Of a stretch of DNA of 64,000 nt, positions 32,764 through 42,973 are shown in pieces. The translations under genes were made by a program, and so were the position numbers. Positions within the stretch are counted from its first letter, which is position 1, and every line of letters begins with the position of its first letter. Source of the stretch: Pseudomonadota bacterium (GTDB lineage: Bacteria; Pseudomonadota; Gammaproteobacteria; Burkholderiales; Rhodocyclaceae); the NCBI GenBank assembly GCA_026399515.1, contig JAPLQT010000074.1:1-64000 (forward strand), read 5' to 3'. The notes below the pieces were generated by a model, which saw only the letters and a list, made by a program, of their open reading frames with translations, was not told the DNA's origin and searched no databases.

Positions 32764-33972
32764 ATGGCGCTGGTCAATCCCTATGGCGGCGGTAATCTCA
32801 AGCCACTGCTGCTTGAAGGCGCGCAACGTGATGCCGAAATGGCGCGCGCCGCCAGTCTGCCCAGGATCAAGGTGAGTTCGCGCGAGAAGGGCGACATCAT
32901 CATGCTGGGGATAGGCGGCTTCACACCGCTCGACGGCTTCATGCAGCGCGCCGACTGGGAGGGTGTCTGCGACGGCATGAAGATGGCCAATGGCCTGTTC
33001 TGGCCGATTCCCATCACCCTGTCCACCGACCGGAGTACCGCCGATTTCATCAAGACCGGCGCCGATGTCGCCCTGGTCGACCCCGACGACGGCAGCCTGC
33101 TGGCCACCATGAGGGTGACGGAGAAGTACACCATCGACAAGGCACACGAGTGCTCGATGGTGTTCAAGACCACCGATGCCGAACATCCCGGCGTCAAGAT
33201 GGTGATGGAGCAGGGCGAGGTCAACCTGGCCGGTCCGATCAAGGTGCTGTCCTTGGGGGAGTTTCCGACCAAGTACGGCGAGCTGTTCATGACGCCTAAG
33301 GAGACGCGGGCGCTGTTCGAGAAAATGGGCTGGAGCAAGGTTGCGGCATTCCAGACGCGTAACCCCATGCACCGTTCGCACGAGTACCTGGCCAAGGTCG
33401 CCATCGAGACCTGCGACGGCGTGCTGATCCATTCCCTGCTCGGCAACCTCAAACCCGGCGACATCCCGGCCGATGTCCGTTCCCAGGCCATCGCCACCCT
33501 AGTGGCGAATTATTTCGTCCCCAATACCATCGTGCAGGCGGGCTATCCGCTCGACATGCGCTATGCCGGTCCGCGCGAGGCATTGCTGCATGCGGTTTTC
33601 CGCCAGAACTACGGCTGCTCGCATCTCATCGTCGGCCGCGATCACGCCGGTGTCGGCAGCTACTACGGGCCTTTCGATGCCCACCACATCTTCGACGAGA
33701 TTCCCAAGGGTTCGCTGGAAACCCAGCCGCTGAAGATCGACTGGACCTTCTGGTGCTACCAGTGCGGCGGCATGGCTTCGGCGCGCACCTGTCCTCACGG
33801 CGACGCTGACCGCCTGCTGCTATCGGGGACCAAGCTGCGCAAGATGCTGTCGGAAGGCGGCGAGGTGCCGGCGGAGTTTTCCCGGCCAGAAGTGCTGGAA
33901 ATCCTGCAAGCCTATTACGCCGGCCTGACGGAAAAGGTGGAAATAAAACTCAGCGGACATTCTGCGCGCTGA
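32764..33972 (+). CDS. sat: ATP sulfurylase
   Basis: A 402-aa Sat-type sulfate adenylyltransferase. Signatures are [18 protein letters not shown] near residue 198 (substrate/HxxH-type motif), [20 protein letters not shown] (about 300) and a [16 protein letters not shown] end. In sulfur oxidation it converts APS and pyrophosphate to sulfate and ATP. The ATG follows AGGAGGAGTCG. It stands 56 bp before aprB in the same orientation, giving the sat-aprBA order. Confidence 0.98.
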   Translation: MALVNPYGGGNLKPLLLEGAQRDAEMARAASLPRIKVSSREKGDIIMLGIGGFTPLDGFMQRADWEGVCDGMKMANGLFWPIPITLSTDRSTADFIKTGADVALVDPDDGSLLATMRVTEKYTIDKAHECSMVFKTTDAEHPGVKMVMEQGEVNLAGPIKVLSLGEFPTKYGELFMTPKETRALFEKMGWSKVAAFQTRNPMHRSHEYLAKVAIETCDGVLIHSLLGNLKPGDIPADVRSQAIATLVANYFVPNTIVQAGYPLDMRYAGPREALLHAVFRQNYGCSHLIVGRDHAGVGSYYGPFDAHHIFDEIPKGSLETQPLKIDWTFWCYQCGGMASARTCPHGDADRLLLSGTKLRKMLSEGGEVPAEFSRPEVLEILQAYYAGLTEKVEIKLSGHSAR

Positions 33973-34028
33973 CGTCCGGCGCGGTGACTACGATCTTTGT
34001 GACAAACGCAACCTAGGAGAAAGACGCA

Positions 34029-34505
34029 ATGCCAACCTTTGTGAGAACTGAGAAGTGCGATGGCTGCAAGGGCCAGGACAAGACGGCGTGCATGTATATC
34101 TGTCCGCACGACCTGATGAAGCTGGACAAGGACGGGTCGGATACCGGCCATGCCATGAAAGCCTACAACCAGGAACCCGAGCAGTGCTGGGAATGCTACT
34201 CCTGCGTCAAGATATGCCCGCAGGGCGCCATCGAAGTGCGCCACTACGCCGACATCGTGCCGCTCGGCGGTTCGGTGCAGCCGATGCGCGGCTCCGATTC
34301 GATCATGTGGACCATCAAGTTCCGCAACGGCACGATCAAGCGCTTCAAGTTCCCGATACGCACCACCTCGGAAGGTTCGATCGACAACTACGGCGGCAAA
34401 CCCATGCCCAAGATGGCCGATCTGAGCACTCCCGGCATGTTCACGGGTACCTCGATGAACGGTTATCGCGCCGGCAAGAAGGAAGAACTGATCCGCGTGA
34501 AGTGA
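34029..34505 (+). CDS. aprB: APS reductase beta subunit
   Basis: A 158-aa AprB. Two [4Fe-4S] clusters are visible: KCDGCKGQDKTACMYICPHD and CWECYSCVKICPQGAIEV, then the C-terminal tail YRAGKKEELIRVK. It accepts the electrons from the FAD of AprA and passes them on. The gene has an AGGAGAAAGACGCA leader. In sulfur oxidisers the electrons go to a membrane partner (AprM or Qmo); here the Qmo module is at 59-63 kb. Confidence 0.97.
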   Translation: MPTFVRTEKCDGCKGQDKTACMYICPHDLMKLDKDGSDTGHAMKAYNQEPEQCWECYSCVKICPQGAIEVRHYADIVPLGGSVQPMRGSDSIMWTIKFRNGTIKRFKFPIRTTSEGSIDNYGGKPMPKMADLSTPGMFTGTSMNGYRAGKKEELIRVK

Positions 34506-34570
34506 ATTGGTGATCTGGCGAACTGATGAACTGGTAAGTTGGCAAGTTAAAAAACATAGGAGCATATGCA

Positions 34571-36604
34571 ATGGCTGAAGGAACTTTTGGTAATCCCGCG
34601 ATTGTCGAGGAAGAGCTCGACATCCTGCTGATCGGCGGCGGAATGGCATGCTGCGGCGCGGCTTATGAAGTGATGCGCTGGGCCGAAGCGGTGAAGGCGG
34701 AGAGCGGCAAGGAACTGAAGATCAAGCTCGTGGACAAGGCGGCCGTGGATCGTTCCGGCGCCGTGGCGCAGGGCTTGTCGGCAATCAATACCTATATCGG
34801 CCCGGATCTCGACCCGGCCGACTATGCGCGCATGGTGTCCAACGACCTGATGGGCATCACCCGCGACGACTTGGCCTATGACCTGGGCCGCAACGTCGAC
34901 GACTCGGTGCATCTGTTCGAGGAGTGGGGCCTGCCGATCTGGAAGACCGACGCCGAAGGCGTCCGCCACGACGGCGCCGAGGCGCAGAAGGAAGGCATTC
35001 CCTCGCTCAAGGACGGCGGCAAGCCGGTGCGCTCGGGCAAGTGGCAGATCATGATCAACGGCGAGTCCTACAAGTGGATCGTCGCCGAGGCGGCCAAGAA
35101 GGCGCTGGGCCTGGCGCGCATCGAAGAGCGCATTTTCATCGTCAAGCTGGTCAACGACAAGAACGATCCGTCGCGCATTTCAGGCGCGGTCGGCTTCTCA
35201 GTGCGCGACAACACCATCCACATCTACAAGGCCAAGGCGGTGCTGCTGGCCGCCGGCGGCTGCGTCAATCTGTTCCGTCCGCGTTCGGTCGGCGAAGGCG
35301 CGGGCCGCGCCTGGTATCCGGTGTGGAATGCCGGTTCGACCTATGCCATGGCCGCCGAAGCCGGCGCCGAGATGACCATGATGGAAAACCGCTTCGTGCC
35401 TGCCCGCTTCAAGGACGGCTACGGCCCGGTCGGCGCCTGGTTCCTGCTGTTCAAGGCCAAGGCCACCAACGCCTACGGCGAAGACTACATGGTCAAGAAC
35501 AAGGCCATGCTCGACGACTACCCGCCGTATGGCCAGGCGGCTGTCCCGGCCTCCTGCCTGCGCAACCACCTCATGCTCAAGGAGATGAAGGACGGCAAGG
35601 GCCCGATCTACATGGATACCGTTTCGGCCCTGGCAAAATTGCGCGAGACGCTGACGCCCAAGGAAGTGAAGCACCTCGAGTCGGAAGCATGGGAAGACTT
35701 CCTCGACATGTGCGTTGGCCAGTGCGGCATCTGGGTGGGCGAGAACATCGAGCCGGAGAAGAAGATGTCCGAACTCATGCCGACCGAACCCTACCTGCTC
35801 GGTTCCCATTCCGGCTGCTGCGGTATCTGGGTCTCAGGCCCCGAGGATCTCGGCGCGCCGACCGCCGCCGACGGCGAGTACGATGGCGTGCCGGCCCATC
35901 TGCCGCGCGGCTGGAACTGGGGCTATCGCTCGATGACCACGGTCAAGGGCCTGTTCACCGCCGGCGATGGCGTCGGCGCTTCGGGCCACAAGTTCTCCTC
36001 CGGTTCGCATGCCGAAGGCCGGCTCGCCGCCAAGGCCATGGTCAAGTATGCGCTCGACAACAAGGACTTCAAGCCAGAACTCGATACCCCGGCCGCGCAG
36101 TTGGCCGAAGAGATTTACAAGCCGGTGCGCAACTTCCTGGAGCACAAGGACTACACCACGGCCATCGACGTCAATCCCCACTACATTACGCCCAAGATGC
36201 TGCAAATGCGTTTGCAGAAAATCATGGACGAGTATGTAGCCGGTTGTGCGACCTACTACAACACCAACGACAAGATGCTGGCGGTGGCCGAAGAGAAGCT
36301 GGAAATGCTCAAGGAAGACTCCCTGAAGATGCGCGCCAAGGATCTCCACGAGTTGCTGCGGGCCTGGGAGAACTATCACCGCATCATCACCGCCGAAGCC
36401 CATATGAAACACATCCAGTTCCGTGAGGAGTCCCGCTATCCGGGCTTCTACTACCGTACCGACAAGAACTTCGTCGACGAGAAGAACTGGCACTGCTTCG
36501 TGAACTCGGTGTATGACAAGAACACCCACAAGTGGACCTGCTTCAAGCGCAAGCATACCGATCTGGTGGACAAGTCGAAGTTGTTCAAGGCGGCTGCGCA
36601 CTAA
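34571..36604 (+). CDS. aprA: APS reductase alpha subunit
   Basis: A 677-aa AprA of normal length. FAD binding begins at DILLIGGGMACCGAAYE (residue 19 on); the characteristic ENRFVPARFKDGYGPVG, SHSGCCGIWVSG and DGVGASGHKFSSGSHAEGR segments follow. It is a flavoprotein that forms APS from sulfite and AMP in the oxidative direction, with AprB. A terminator follows at 36628. I used the ATG after GGAGCATATGCA. Confidence 0.98.
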   Translation: MAEGTFGNPAIVEEELDILLIGGGMACCGAAYEVMRWAEAVKAESGKELKIKLVDKAAVDRSGAVAQGLSAINTYIGPDLDPADYARMVSNDLMGITRDDLAYDLGRNVDDSVHLFEEWGLPIWKTDAEGVRHDGAEAQKEGIPSLKDGGKPVRSGKWQIMINGESYKWIVAEAAKKALGLARIEERIFIVKLVNDKNDPSRISGAVGFSVRDNTIHIYKAKAVLLAAGGCVNLFRPRSVGEGAGRAWYPVWNAGSTYAMAAEAGAEMTMMENRFVPARFKDGYGPVGAWFLLFKAKATNAYGEDYMVKNKAMLDDYPPYGQAAVPASCLRNHLMLKEMKDGKGPIYMDTVSALAKLRETLTPKEVKHLESEAWEDFLDMCVGQCGIWVGENIEPEKKMSELMPTEPYLLGSHSGCCGIWVSGPEDLGAPTAADGEYDGVPAHLPRGWNWGYRSMTTVKGLFTAGDGVGASGHKFSSGSHAEGRLAAKAMVKYALDNKDFKPELDTPAAQLAEEIYKPVRNFLEHKDYTTAIDVNPHYITPKMLQMRLQKIMDEYVAGCATYYNTNDKMLAVAEEKLEMLKEDSLKMRAKDLHELLRAWENYHRIITAEAHMKHIQFREESRYPGFYYRTDKNFVDEKNWHCFVNSVYDKNTHKWTCFKRKHTDLVDKSKLFKAAAH

Positions 36605-36627
36605 ATCGAACGGTTGTGATGTAATAG

Positions 36628-36666
36628 CCGGGCGTCCCATACCGCATGGGGCGCCCGGTGTTTTTT
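36628..36666 (+). terminator. Rho-independent terminator after aprA
   Basis: CCGGGCG-T-CCC and GGG-CGCCCGG form a 10-bp stem with one bulged T, a nine-base loop and a run of six Ts (36661-36666). It would end the sat-aprBA transcript before the YkgJ-type gene. Confidence 0.85.
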
Positions 36667-36680
36667 GAAGCGAGGCAAAC

Positions 36681-37571
36681 ATGAGTCAAACCGAAATTCC
36701 TTTCACCGCCAGCCCGGTCATGCCGGAAACCTTCGATGGCGGCAAGAAGATCCAGTTCCAATGCAAGAAGGGCATCGCCTGCTGGAACGTCTGTTGCAGC
36801 AACATCGACATTTCGCTGACGCCGTACGACATCCTGCGCCTCAAGCAGCGCCTCGACATCAGCTCCACCGAGTTTCTGCAAAAGTACACCGTGCCTTACG
36901 AGATGGAGATGGACGGCATCGCCGGCGTCAAGTTGCGCCCGGTCCAGGAAGGCACCGCCTGCCAGTTTATGAAGCTGGAAGGATGCAGTGTTTACGAGGA
37001 CAGGCCGACCGCCTGCCGCTACTACCCGGTGGCGCTGCTGTCGATGCGCCGGCAGGATGAATACGTGGACCGCGATTCCTATGCCCTGGTCAAGGAAGCG
37101 CACTGCCTCGGCCACCAGGAGCCGCGCAGCCTGAGCGTCGACGAATACCGCGACGAGCAGGGATTGGGAGAATATGACGAGGTGGCACGCGGCTGGCGGC
37201 AGTTGATCCTGAAGAAAAAGTCCTCGGGGCCTGCAGTCGGCAAACCCTCGAAGCGTAGCCTGCAATTGTTCTTCATGGCTTGCTACGACGTCGATCAGTT
37301 CCGCGGCTTCGTCGCCAGCGACGGCTTTGGCGAGGTTTATGAGATTCCGGATGAAGAGAAGCTGAAGCTCCTCAGCGACGACACAGCGTTGATGCTGTTC
37401 GGCTTCCGTTTCCTGCGCCAGGTGCTATTCGGCGAGATGTCGATCGCCATGCGCGAAGAATCGGTGGAAGATCGCCGCGGGCGTTTGGCGGAGAAGCATG
37501 GCCGCCTGGAAAGAGAAGCCGCGGAAAGAATGGCGCGCGACGAGAACGAGATGTACGGCGACCAGGAGTGA
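36681..37571 (+). CDS. YkgJ family cysteine-cluster protein
   Basis: A 296-aa protein of the YkgJ family (UPF0153/DUF-type zinc or iron cysteine-cluster proteins). The signature is FQCKKGIACWNVCCSNID near residue 27 and, downstream, CQFMKLEGCSVYEDRP then TACRYYPVALL. The family is thought to bind a metal cluster; its activity is unknown. Residues 250-296 are a charged coiled-coil-like tail. It starts just after the aprA terminator, so it may be transcribed by read-through or from its own promoter. Association with aprBA is seen in several sulfur oxidisers (from memory). Confidence 0.85.
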   Translation: MSQTEIPFTASPVMPETFDGGKKIQFQCKKGIACWNVCCSNIDISLTPYDILRLKQRLDISSTEFLQKYTVPYEMEMDGIAGVKLRPVQEGTACQFMKLEGCSVYEDRPTACRYYPVALLSMRRQDEYVDRDSYALVKEAHCLGHQEPRSLSVDEYRDEQGLGEYDEVARGWRQLILKKKSSGPAVGKPSKRSLQLFFMACYDVDQFRGFVASDGFGEVYEIPDEEKLKLLSDDTALMLFGFRFLRQVLFGEMSIAMREESVEDRRGRLAEKHGRLEREAAERMARDENEMYGDQE

Positions 37572-37750
37572 GGTGAGCGCCAAGGTGGCTGGGATCAGTA
37601 CCCGAAAACGACGAACGGCAGCTTCCGTTAGTGCAAGTCAGATTTCGTCAAGTACTTCGGCTTGCGTCCCAGAGGGCCAGTGCCATGCGGGACGCCGAAA
37701 TTTGAAGATCCTACATCGATGACAGTTTCGCGGTTGGCGCCGGTCGGCTG

Positions 37751-38653
37751 TTAGCTGCGCATTTGACCGGCGAAATAATCCGTCGCGAAGCCGCGAAAAG
37801 TGGCTAACGCCGGATTGTGGTTATCAGGTCGCCACGTCATTCTGCTTTCGGAAAGAACATCGTTCCGCAACATGGGCCGATAGACGACGTTATCGAAACC
37901 GAGTTGCGCCGTAGAGGCCGGCACGATCGATATTCCTACGCCAGACCTGACCAAGCCGACGGCCGTATGCACATTGTCAAGGTGCTGGATGTACTTCGGC
38001 ATGATGCCGGCGGAGACAAAAAGCCCGGTGATCAGGCTGTAGAAGTACTTGCCTTGTGTCGGTGTATACATCACGAAGGGCTGTCCGTGCATATCCTCGA
38101 GCTTGATCCGGCTACGCGAAGCCAGTCGATGACCCACGGGTAATACCACCATCAACGGCTCGCGGTTCACCGTTTGGTATTCCAGGGTTTGCCGACTGGC
38201 GAGTGGCCGAATAAATCCCAGGTCTATGGTGTTGCTCTCCAGTTCGTCGAGTTGAGCCACCGTCACCATTTCCTTGAGCACCACGTCGATGTCCGGCAAT
38301 GCCCGCTGGGCCGCGGCGATCAGGTTTGGAATCAGGTGAAACCCCATGACCGAAGTGAAGCCTACTGTCAGCCGACCTATTTCCCCTTTGCTTGCGCGCT
38401 GGGCGGACGTCGTGGCCTGTCTGGCCAAATTCAGGAGGCGCTCGGCGTTGGTAAGGAAGACGCGCCCTGCCGTGGTCAAGCGGACCGAACGGCTGGTGCG
38501 CTCGAATAACTTGACGCCCAGAGCGTGTTCCAAGAGCTGAATTTGCCGAGTCAGCGGCGGCTGCGTCATGCACAGGCGTTCGGCCGCGCGACCGAAATGC
38601 AACTCCTCGGCAACGGTCACGAAGCAGTTCACCTGGATTAGGTCGAGAATCAT
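37751..38653 (-). CDS. LysR regulator of the glucarate/galactarate genes
   Basis: A 300-aa LysR protein. The HTH reads NCFVTVAEELHFGRAAERLCMTQPPLTRQIQ and is followed by LFERTSRSVRLTTAGRVFL. It is divergent from gudD, and a 14-bp palindrome in the 162-bp spacer would be its operator. By position it is a regulator of the sugar-acid operon; the inducer is likely glucarate, galactarate or an intermediate. The effector domain has VGFTSVMGFHLIPNLIAAAQ, close to the benzoate/aromatic LysR branch. Confidence 0.88.
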   Translation of the reverse strand: MILDLIQVNCFVTVAEELHFGRAAERLCMTQPPLTRQIQLLEHALGVKLFERTSRSVRLTTAGRVFLTNAERLLNLARQATTSAQRASKGEIGRLTVGFTSVMGFHLIPNLIAAAQRALPDIDVVLKEMVTVAQLDELESNTIDLGFIRPLASRQTLEYQTVNREPLMVVLPVGHRLASRSRIKLEDMHGQPFVMYTPTQGKYFYSLITGLFVSAGIMPKYIQHLDNVHTAVGLVRSGVGISIVPASTAQLGFDNVVYRPMLRNDVLSESRMTWRPDNHNPALATFRGFATDYFAGQMRS

Positions 38654-38663
38654 TTCATAAATT

Positions 38664-38677
38664 GAATCGATCGATTC
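38664..38677. promoter_or_regulatory. 14-bp palindrome between lysR and gudD
   Basis: GAATCGATCGATTC is a perfect palindrome, eleven bases before the lysR ATG on its strand and 139 bp before gudD. Related arms (ACGATCGAT and ATCGATCGT) recur near 41993-42025 before garL. Confidence 0.5.
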
Positions 38678-38815
38678 CTATTATATCTGCAATCACTAAT
38701 GATACCTGGCCTATGATTTTTCAGGTCGCTTCATAGCCAACGATCCGGCCCAAGAAAGCGGCTGAGCAATTCTTCGAAAATGGGAAGAACGAGGAGTTTG
38801 GAAATTAGCGAGAAC

Positions 38816-40153
38816 ATGAAATTCGGCGGTAGCCCGATTGTTACCGAAATGCTCGTAATCCCGGTCGCCGGGCACGACAGCATGCTGCTGAACCTGAGCG
38901 GCGCGCACAGCCCGTTCTTCACCCGTAACCTGGTCATTCTGAGAGACAACGCAGGCAACACTGGCGTCGGTGAAGTCCCGGGCGGTGAAGGCATTCGTAA
39001 GTGTCTGGAAGATGCCAAGACCCTCGTTATTGGCCGGCAGATTGGCGCTTACCACGGCGTCCTGAATGACATGCGCAAACAGTTTGCCGATCGGGATGTT
39101 GGTGGCCGCGGCATGCAGACCTTTGATATGCGTATCACCATTCACGCGGTGACCGCTGTTGAAGCCGCCCTGCTCGACTTGTTCGGGCAATTCCTGAGTT
39201 TGCCCGTCGCAGCCCTTCTCGGCGAAGGACAGCAACGCAAGGCGGTCGAAATGCTCGGTTACCTCTTCTACATCGGTGATCGCAAGAAGACTACTCTGCC
39301 CTACCTGAGCGACCTGAACTCCAAGACCGATTGGTACCGTCTCCGTCACGAGCCAGCGCTCACGCCAAAAGCCGTGGTCAGGCTCGCGGAGGCTTCCCGA
39401 GAACGATACGGCTTCAACGATTTCAAGCTCAAGGGCGGCGTATTGTCGGGCGACGAAGAAATGGCGGCGGTGACGGCAATTCACAATCGCTTTCCGGAAG
39501 CGCGCGTGACCCTGGATCCGAATGGTGCCTGGTCGCTCGACGAAGCCATTCGTCTGTGCGCGGGCAAGGGCGATGTACTGGCCTACGCTGAAGATCCGTG
39601 CGGAGCGGAAGACGGCTACTCCGGTCGGGAAATCATGGCGGAATTCCGAAAGGCAACGGGCCTGCCGACCGCAACCAATATGATCGCCACCGACTGGCGT
39701 CAGATGAGCCACGCCATCCAACTGCATTCGGTCGATATTCCGCTGGCTGATCCACACTTCTGGACCATGCAAGGCTCAGTCCGTGTCGGTCAACTGTGTA
39801 ACGACATGGGTCTGACCTGGGGGTCACACTCAAATAATCACTTTGACGTGTCGCTCGCCATGTTCACGCACGTAGCCGCTGCAGTACCGGGCAAAGTCAC
39901 CGCAATCGATACGCACTGGATCTGGCAAGAAAGCCAGGAACGTCTGACGAAGGAACCTCTCCAGATCAAGGGCGGCATGGTTGAAGTTCCAGCAAACGGA
40001 GGACTCGGTATCGAAATCGATATGGCGCGGGTCGAGAAGGCACACACCCTCTACATGGAGAATTGTCTGGGCGCCCGCGATGACGCCATGGCTATGCAAT
40101 TCCTGATTCCGGGCTGGAGATTTGAGCAAAAACAAGCTTGCCTCGTTCGCTAG
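38816..40153 (+). CDS. gudD: glucarate dehydratase
   Basis: A 445-aa enolase-superfamily enzyme, the normal length of Gud[19 protein letters not shown] and [20 protein letters not shown] match the family. Catalytic KxK is in FNDFKLKGG, metal ligands lie in TLDPNGAWS and YAEDPCG, and [11 protein letters not shown] carries the catalytic His. It dehydrates D-glucarate to 5-keto-4-deoxyglucarate. I set the start at the internal Met at 38816, which gives the family length; the 12 upstream residues look unlike coding sequence. Confidence 0.95.
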   Translation: MKFGGSPIVTEMLVIPVAGHDSMLLNLSGAHSPFFTRNLVILRDNAGNTGVGEVPGGEGIRKCLEDAKTLVIGRQIGAYHGVLNDMRKQFADRDVGGRGMQTFDMRITIHAVTAVEAALLDLFGQFLSLPVAALLGEGQQRKAVEMLGYLFYIGDRKKTTLPYLSDLNSKTDWYRLRHEPALTPKAVVRLAEASRERYGFNDFKLKGGVLSGDEEMAAVTAIHNRFPEARVTLDPNGAWSLDEAIRLCAGKGDVLAYAEDPCGAEDGYSGREIMAEFRKATGLPTATNMIATDWRQMSHAIQLHSVDIPLADPHFWTMQGSVRVGQLCNDMGLTWGSHSNNHFDVSLAMFTHVAAAVPGKVTAIDTHWIWQESQERLTKEPLQIKGGMVEVPANGGLGIEIDMARVEKAHTLYMENCLGARDDAMAMQFLIPGWRFEQKQACLVR

Positions 40154-40185
40154 GCACCGAGTGTTCTAATCGCACATAGGAGGAA

Positions 40186-41970
40186 GTGATGTCAGATTCG
40201 ACCAAAGGTTCTTTGTTGTTTGCGGCAGGCGCCACATTTCTGTTGACCGCATGTTTGGATGGAAATAGCAGCGGATACACGCCCACTGAGGCAGTTGCGG
40301 CTTCGCCGGCGATTTCATGCAGCGATCTCACCACAAGATTCACCTATGCCAATGCGACGCTAACCTCCGTCACCGCGGTCGCTGCCGGGGCAACGGAAGC
40401 GGCGGGAAGCACCGGTCTGACCGTGGCGATGCCCGCCTACTGCAAGGTGCTTGGCAAACTCAACCAACGGGTAAGTCCAGTCGATGGAAAAACCTACGCC
40501 ATCAGCTTCGAAATGCGTCTCCCGACGAACTGGAACGGCCGCTTCTTTCATCAGGTCAACGGCGGAACGGACGGCGCGGTTGTGGCCGCAACCGGCGACA
40601 TCCTCGGAGGCGGGCAGACATCCAGCGGCCTGACCAAGGGCTTTTCCGTCTTAAGCTCCGACGCCGGCCATGCTTCGGAAGCCGGAGCTATCGGCGGTGG
40701 CGTGTTTGGCATTGATCCGCAGGCGCGAATCGACTACGGCTACAACGCTGTTGCCGCATTGACTCCCATGGCCAAGAGCCTCATCAAGACCTATTACGCC
40801 AAGGGCCCTGACAAGTCGTATGTCGTCGGTTCATCCAATGGAGGCCGTCATGCCATGGTGGCCGCTTCACGCTTTGGTGACCAGTATGATGGCTTCCTGG
40901 CAGGATCCCCCGGATTCAACCTGCCCAAGGCCGCGGTCGCCCAGCTGTGGGGCGTACAACAATACGCCCCGATTTCCGCCATGGGTTCAAACGCACGTCC
41001 AGACATTACGACCAGTTTCACCGTTGCGGACACCAAGCTGGTTTCAGACAAGATACTGGCTAAGTGTGATGCCCTTGACGGCCTGGTCGACAACACGGTT
41101 TCTGACGTCATCGCTTGCCAGTCGGCATTCAATATAGCGACCGATGTACCTACTTGTTCCGGGTCGCCCGACGGCACTTGTCTGACTTCCGCACAGAAGA
41201 CCGTGTTGGCCGCGGTGCACGCGGGGGCCAAGAACAGTGCTGGGGCCGCTCTTTACTCGAAGTTCTTGTGGGATGAAGGAATCTACAACACCAGTTCGAG
41301 CGGATTTCGTACCTGGAAATTCTTGAATAGTACGGGGCCCCGTGACCCACTGGCTGTGGCTTTCATCTTCATGACTCCGCCGGTCTCGCCAACCGTTCTC
41401 AGCGGTGCCGGAACCACACTGCTGGACTTTGCGCTCAACTACAATGGTCTTGGTTTCAGCGTAGACAACGACGCGCCGAAAATCTCGGCAACAAACAGCA
41501 CTTATACCGAATCGTCAATGTCGTTCATGACCCCTCCTGATCTGACGATGGCAAAGATGGTGGCCAATCACGGCAAGATGATTCTCGTACAGGGTGCCGC
41601 CGATCCGATATTTTCAGTTCAAGATACGATTAACTGGTACGAGGGTTTCAAGACCAATTATGGAACGTCCGCAACAGACTCTGCACGTCTATTCATCGTG
41701 CCGGGCATGGGACACAGCCGGGGAGGCCCTGCGACTGACCAATACGACATGGTGGATGCGCTCGTAAATTGGGTGGAGAAGGGCATCGCCCCGAGCTCGG
41801 TCACCGCCAAGGCGCGTGGAACCGGCACCATTGCCGCCAGTTCTGCAAATGCAGATGTGCCCGCATCTTGGTCACCGAGCCGCACTCGCATCTTGTGCCC
41901 ATACCCGGCTATTGCAAAGTACAAGGGAACGGGAAGCATTGAAGATGCCGCGAACTTCTCATGTCAGTAA
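40186..41970 (+). CDS. tannase/feruloyl-esterase-family lipoprotein
   Basis: A 594-aa exported hydrolase. A lipobox LLTAC at residues about 18-22 anchors it. The alpha/beta-hydrolase nucleophile elbow is GSSNGGRHAMVAASRFGDQYD, with Asp in ILVQGAADPIFS and a His in PGMGHSRGGPATDQYDM, the Asp-His part of the triad. The family (tannase and feruloyl esterase) hydrolyses aromatic esters. In the middle of a glucarate operon it could free glucaric acid from hydroxycinnamoyl or galloyl esters. This substrate is inference. A GAGGAAGTG ribosome binding site precedes the ATG; an IR at 41993 follows. Confidence 0.85.
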   Translation: MMSDSTKGSLLFAAGATFLLTACLDGNSSGYTPTEAVAASPAISCSDLTTRFTYANATLTSVTAVAAGATEAAGSTGLTVAMPAYCKVLGKLNQRVSPVDGKTYAISFEMRLPTNWNGRFFHQVNGGTDGAVVAATGDILGGGQTSSGLTKGFSVLSSDAGHASEAGAIGGGVFGIDPQARIDYGYNAVAALTPMAKSLIKTYYAKGPDKSYVVGSSNGGRHAMVAASRFGDQYDGFLAGSPGFNLPKAAVAQLWGVQQYAPISAMGSNARPDITTSFTVADTKLVSDKILAKCDALDGLVDNTVSDVIACQSAFNIATDVPTCSGSPDGTCLTSAQKTVLAAVHAGAKNSAGAALYSKFLWDEGIYNTSSSGFRTWKFLNSTGPRDPLAVAFIFMTPPVSPTVLSGAGTTLLDFALNYNGLGFSVDNDAPKISATNSTYTESSMSFMTPPDLTMAKMVANHGKMILVQGAADPIFSVQDTINWYEGFKTNYGTSATDSARLFIVPGMGHSRGGPATDQYDMVDALVNWVEKGIAPSSVTAKARGTGTIAASSANADVPASWSPSRTRILCPYPAIAKYKGTGSIEDAANFSCQ

Positions 41971-41992
41971 TTAGATGACATAGTGCTGGGCA

Positions 41993-42025
41993 ACGATCGA
42001 TCGGTTTGTAGAGAGAATCGATCGT
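41993..42025. promoter_or_regulatory. inverted repeat before garL
   Basis: ACGATCGAT (41993-42001) and ATCGATCGT (42017-42025) are perfect complements, separated by 15 bp. The core GATCGAT is shared with the palindrome at 38664. It may be a second operator or a small stem-loop within the operon. Confidence 0.4.
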
Positions 42026-42146
42026 GGCCAAGCACGGGACGGGCCGCATGGGGAGAGTTCGAGAAGATGGACGTCCAACAACCCCTGGTCCGGCAAATCG
42101 GCCGCCCGACTCCGCCCATGGCGGCCGACACAATGGAGAAATTGCA

Positions 42147-42923
42147 ATGACTGCCTTACCCTACAACGCGTTTCCAAATCAATTTCGCAAGGATCTGGTT
42201 GCAGGCAACAAGCTGATCGGATGCTGGTGTTCCCTGGCAAGTCCGATCACCACGGAGATTCTGGGTCTGGCCGGGTTTGACTGGCTGCTCCTGGACGGCG
42301 AGCACTCGCCAAATGATGTGATTTCCTTTATCCCCCAACTGATGGCCCTCAAGGACAGCGTCAGTGCGCCGGTTGTGCGTCCACAGTGGAACGACACCGT
42401 CGCCATCAAGCGACTGCTTGATGCGGGGTTCTACAATTTCCTGATTCCCTTTGTCGAATCCGCTGCCGATGCCGCGCGTGCCGTCGCCGCCACCCGCTAC
42501 CCGCCCGAAGGTGTGCGCGGCGTATCGGTCTCCCACCGCGGCAACCGCTATGGCACCGTGAAGGACTACATGAAGCTCATCAACGACAACATCACTGTAC
42601 TGGTGCAGATAGAGAGTCGCGCCGGCGTCGCGGCAGTCAGCGAGATTAGCGCGGTGAAGGGCGTGGATGGCATCTTCGTCGGACCGTCGGATCTCGCGGC
42701 TGGGTTGGGCCACTTGGGCGATCCGTCCCATCCCGAAGTTCAGGCGGCGATCAAACAGGTATTCGACCGCGCCCAAGCCGCCGGGAAGCCCAGCGGCATT
42801 CTCGCCGGGGGCGACGCCGATGCCCGGCGCTATCTGGAGATGGGAGCAAGTTTTGTCGCCGTCGGCAGCGACCAGGGTCTCTTCCGCGCGGCTACCCAGG
42901 CGTTGCGCGACAAATTCCTGTAA
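42147..42923 (+). CDS. garL: 5-keto-4-deoxyglucarate aldolase (HpaI family)
   Basis: A 258-aa class II aldolase of the HpaI/HpcH family. Signs are [21 protein letters not shown], the catalytic stretch [24 protein letters not shown]-like TIM-barrel loops and [15 protein letters not shown] then [17 protein letters not shown]. It splits 5-keto-4-deoxyglucarate into pyruvate and tartronate semialdehyde. The ATG at 42147 follows GGAG; the open frame runs further upstream but that part is not homologous. The next gene reduces its product. Confidence 0.93.
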   Translation: MTALPYNAFPNQFRKDLVAGNKLIGCWCSLASPITTEILGLAGFDWLLLDGEHSPNDVISFIPQLMALKDSVSAPVVRPQWNDTVAIKRLLDAGFYNFLIPFVESAADAARAVAATRYPPEGVRGVSVSHRGNRYGTVKDYMKLINDNITVLVQIESRAGVAAVSEISAVKGVDGIFVGPSDLAAGLGHLGDPSHPEVQAAIKQVFDRAQAAGKPSGILAGGDADARRYLEMGASFVAVGSDQGLFRAATQALRDKFL

Positions 42924-42973
42924 CGCTGGTTCATGCCGGGCGCATCACCCCCGGCACATCAAGGAGAAAGTGA

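Noticed and set aside
37600-37700. imperfect stem (TTCGGC...GTCCC / GGGACGCCGAA) between convergent YkgJ and LysR genes
   Set aside because: Bulged stem and no T run on either strand; terminator function not supported.
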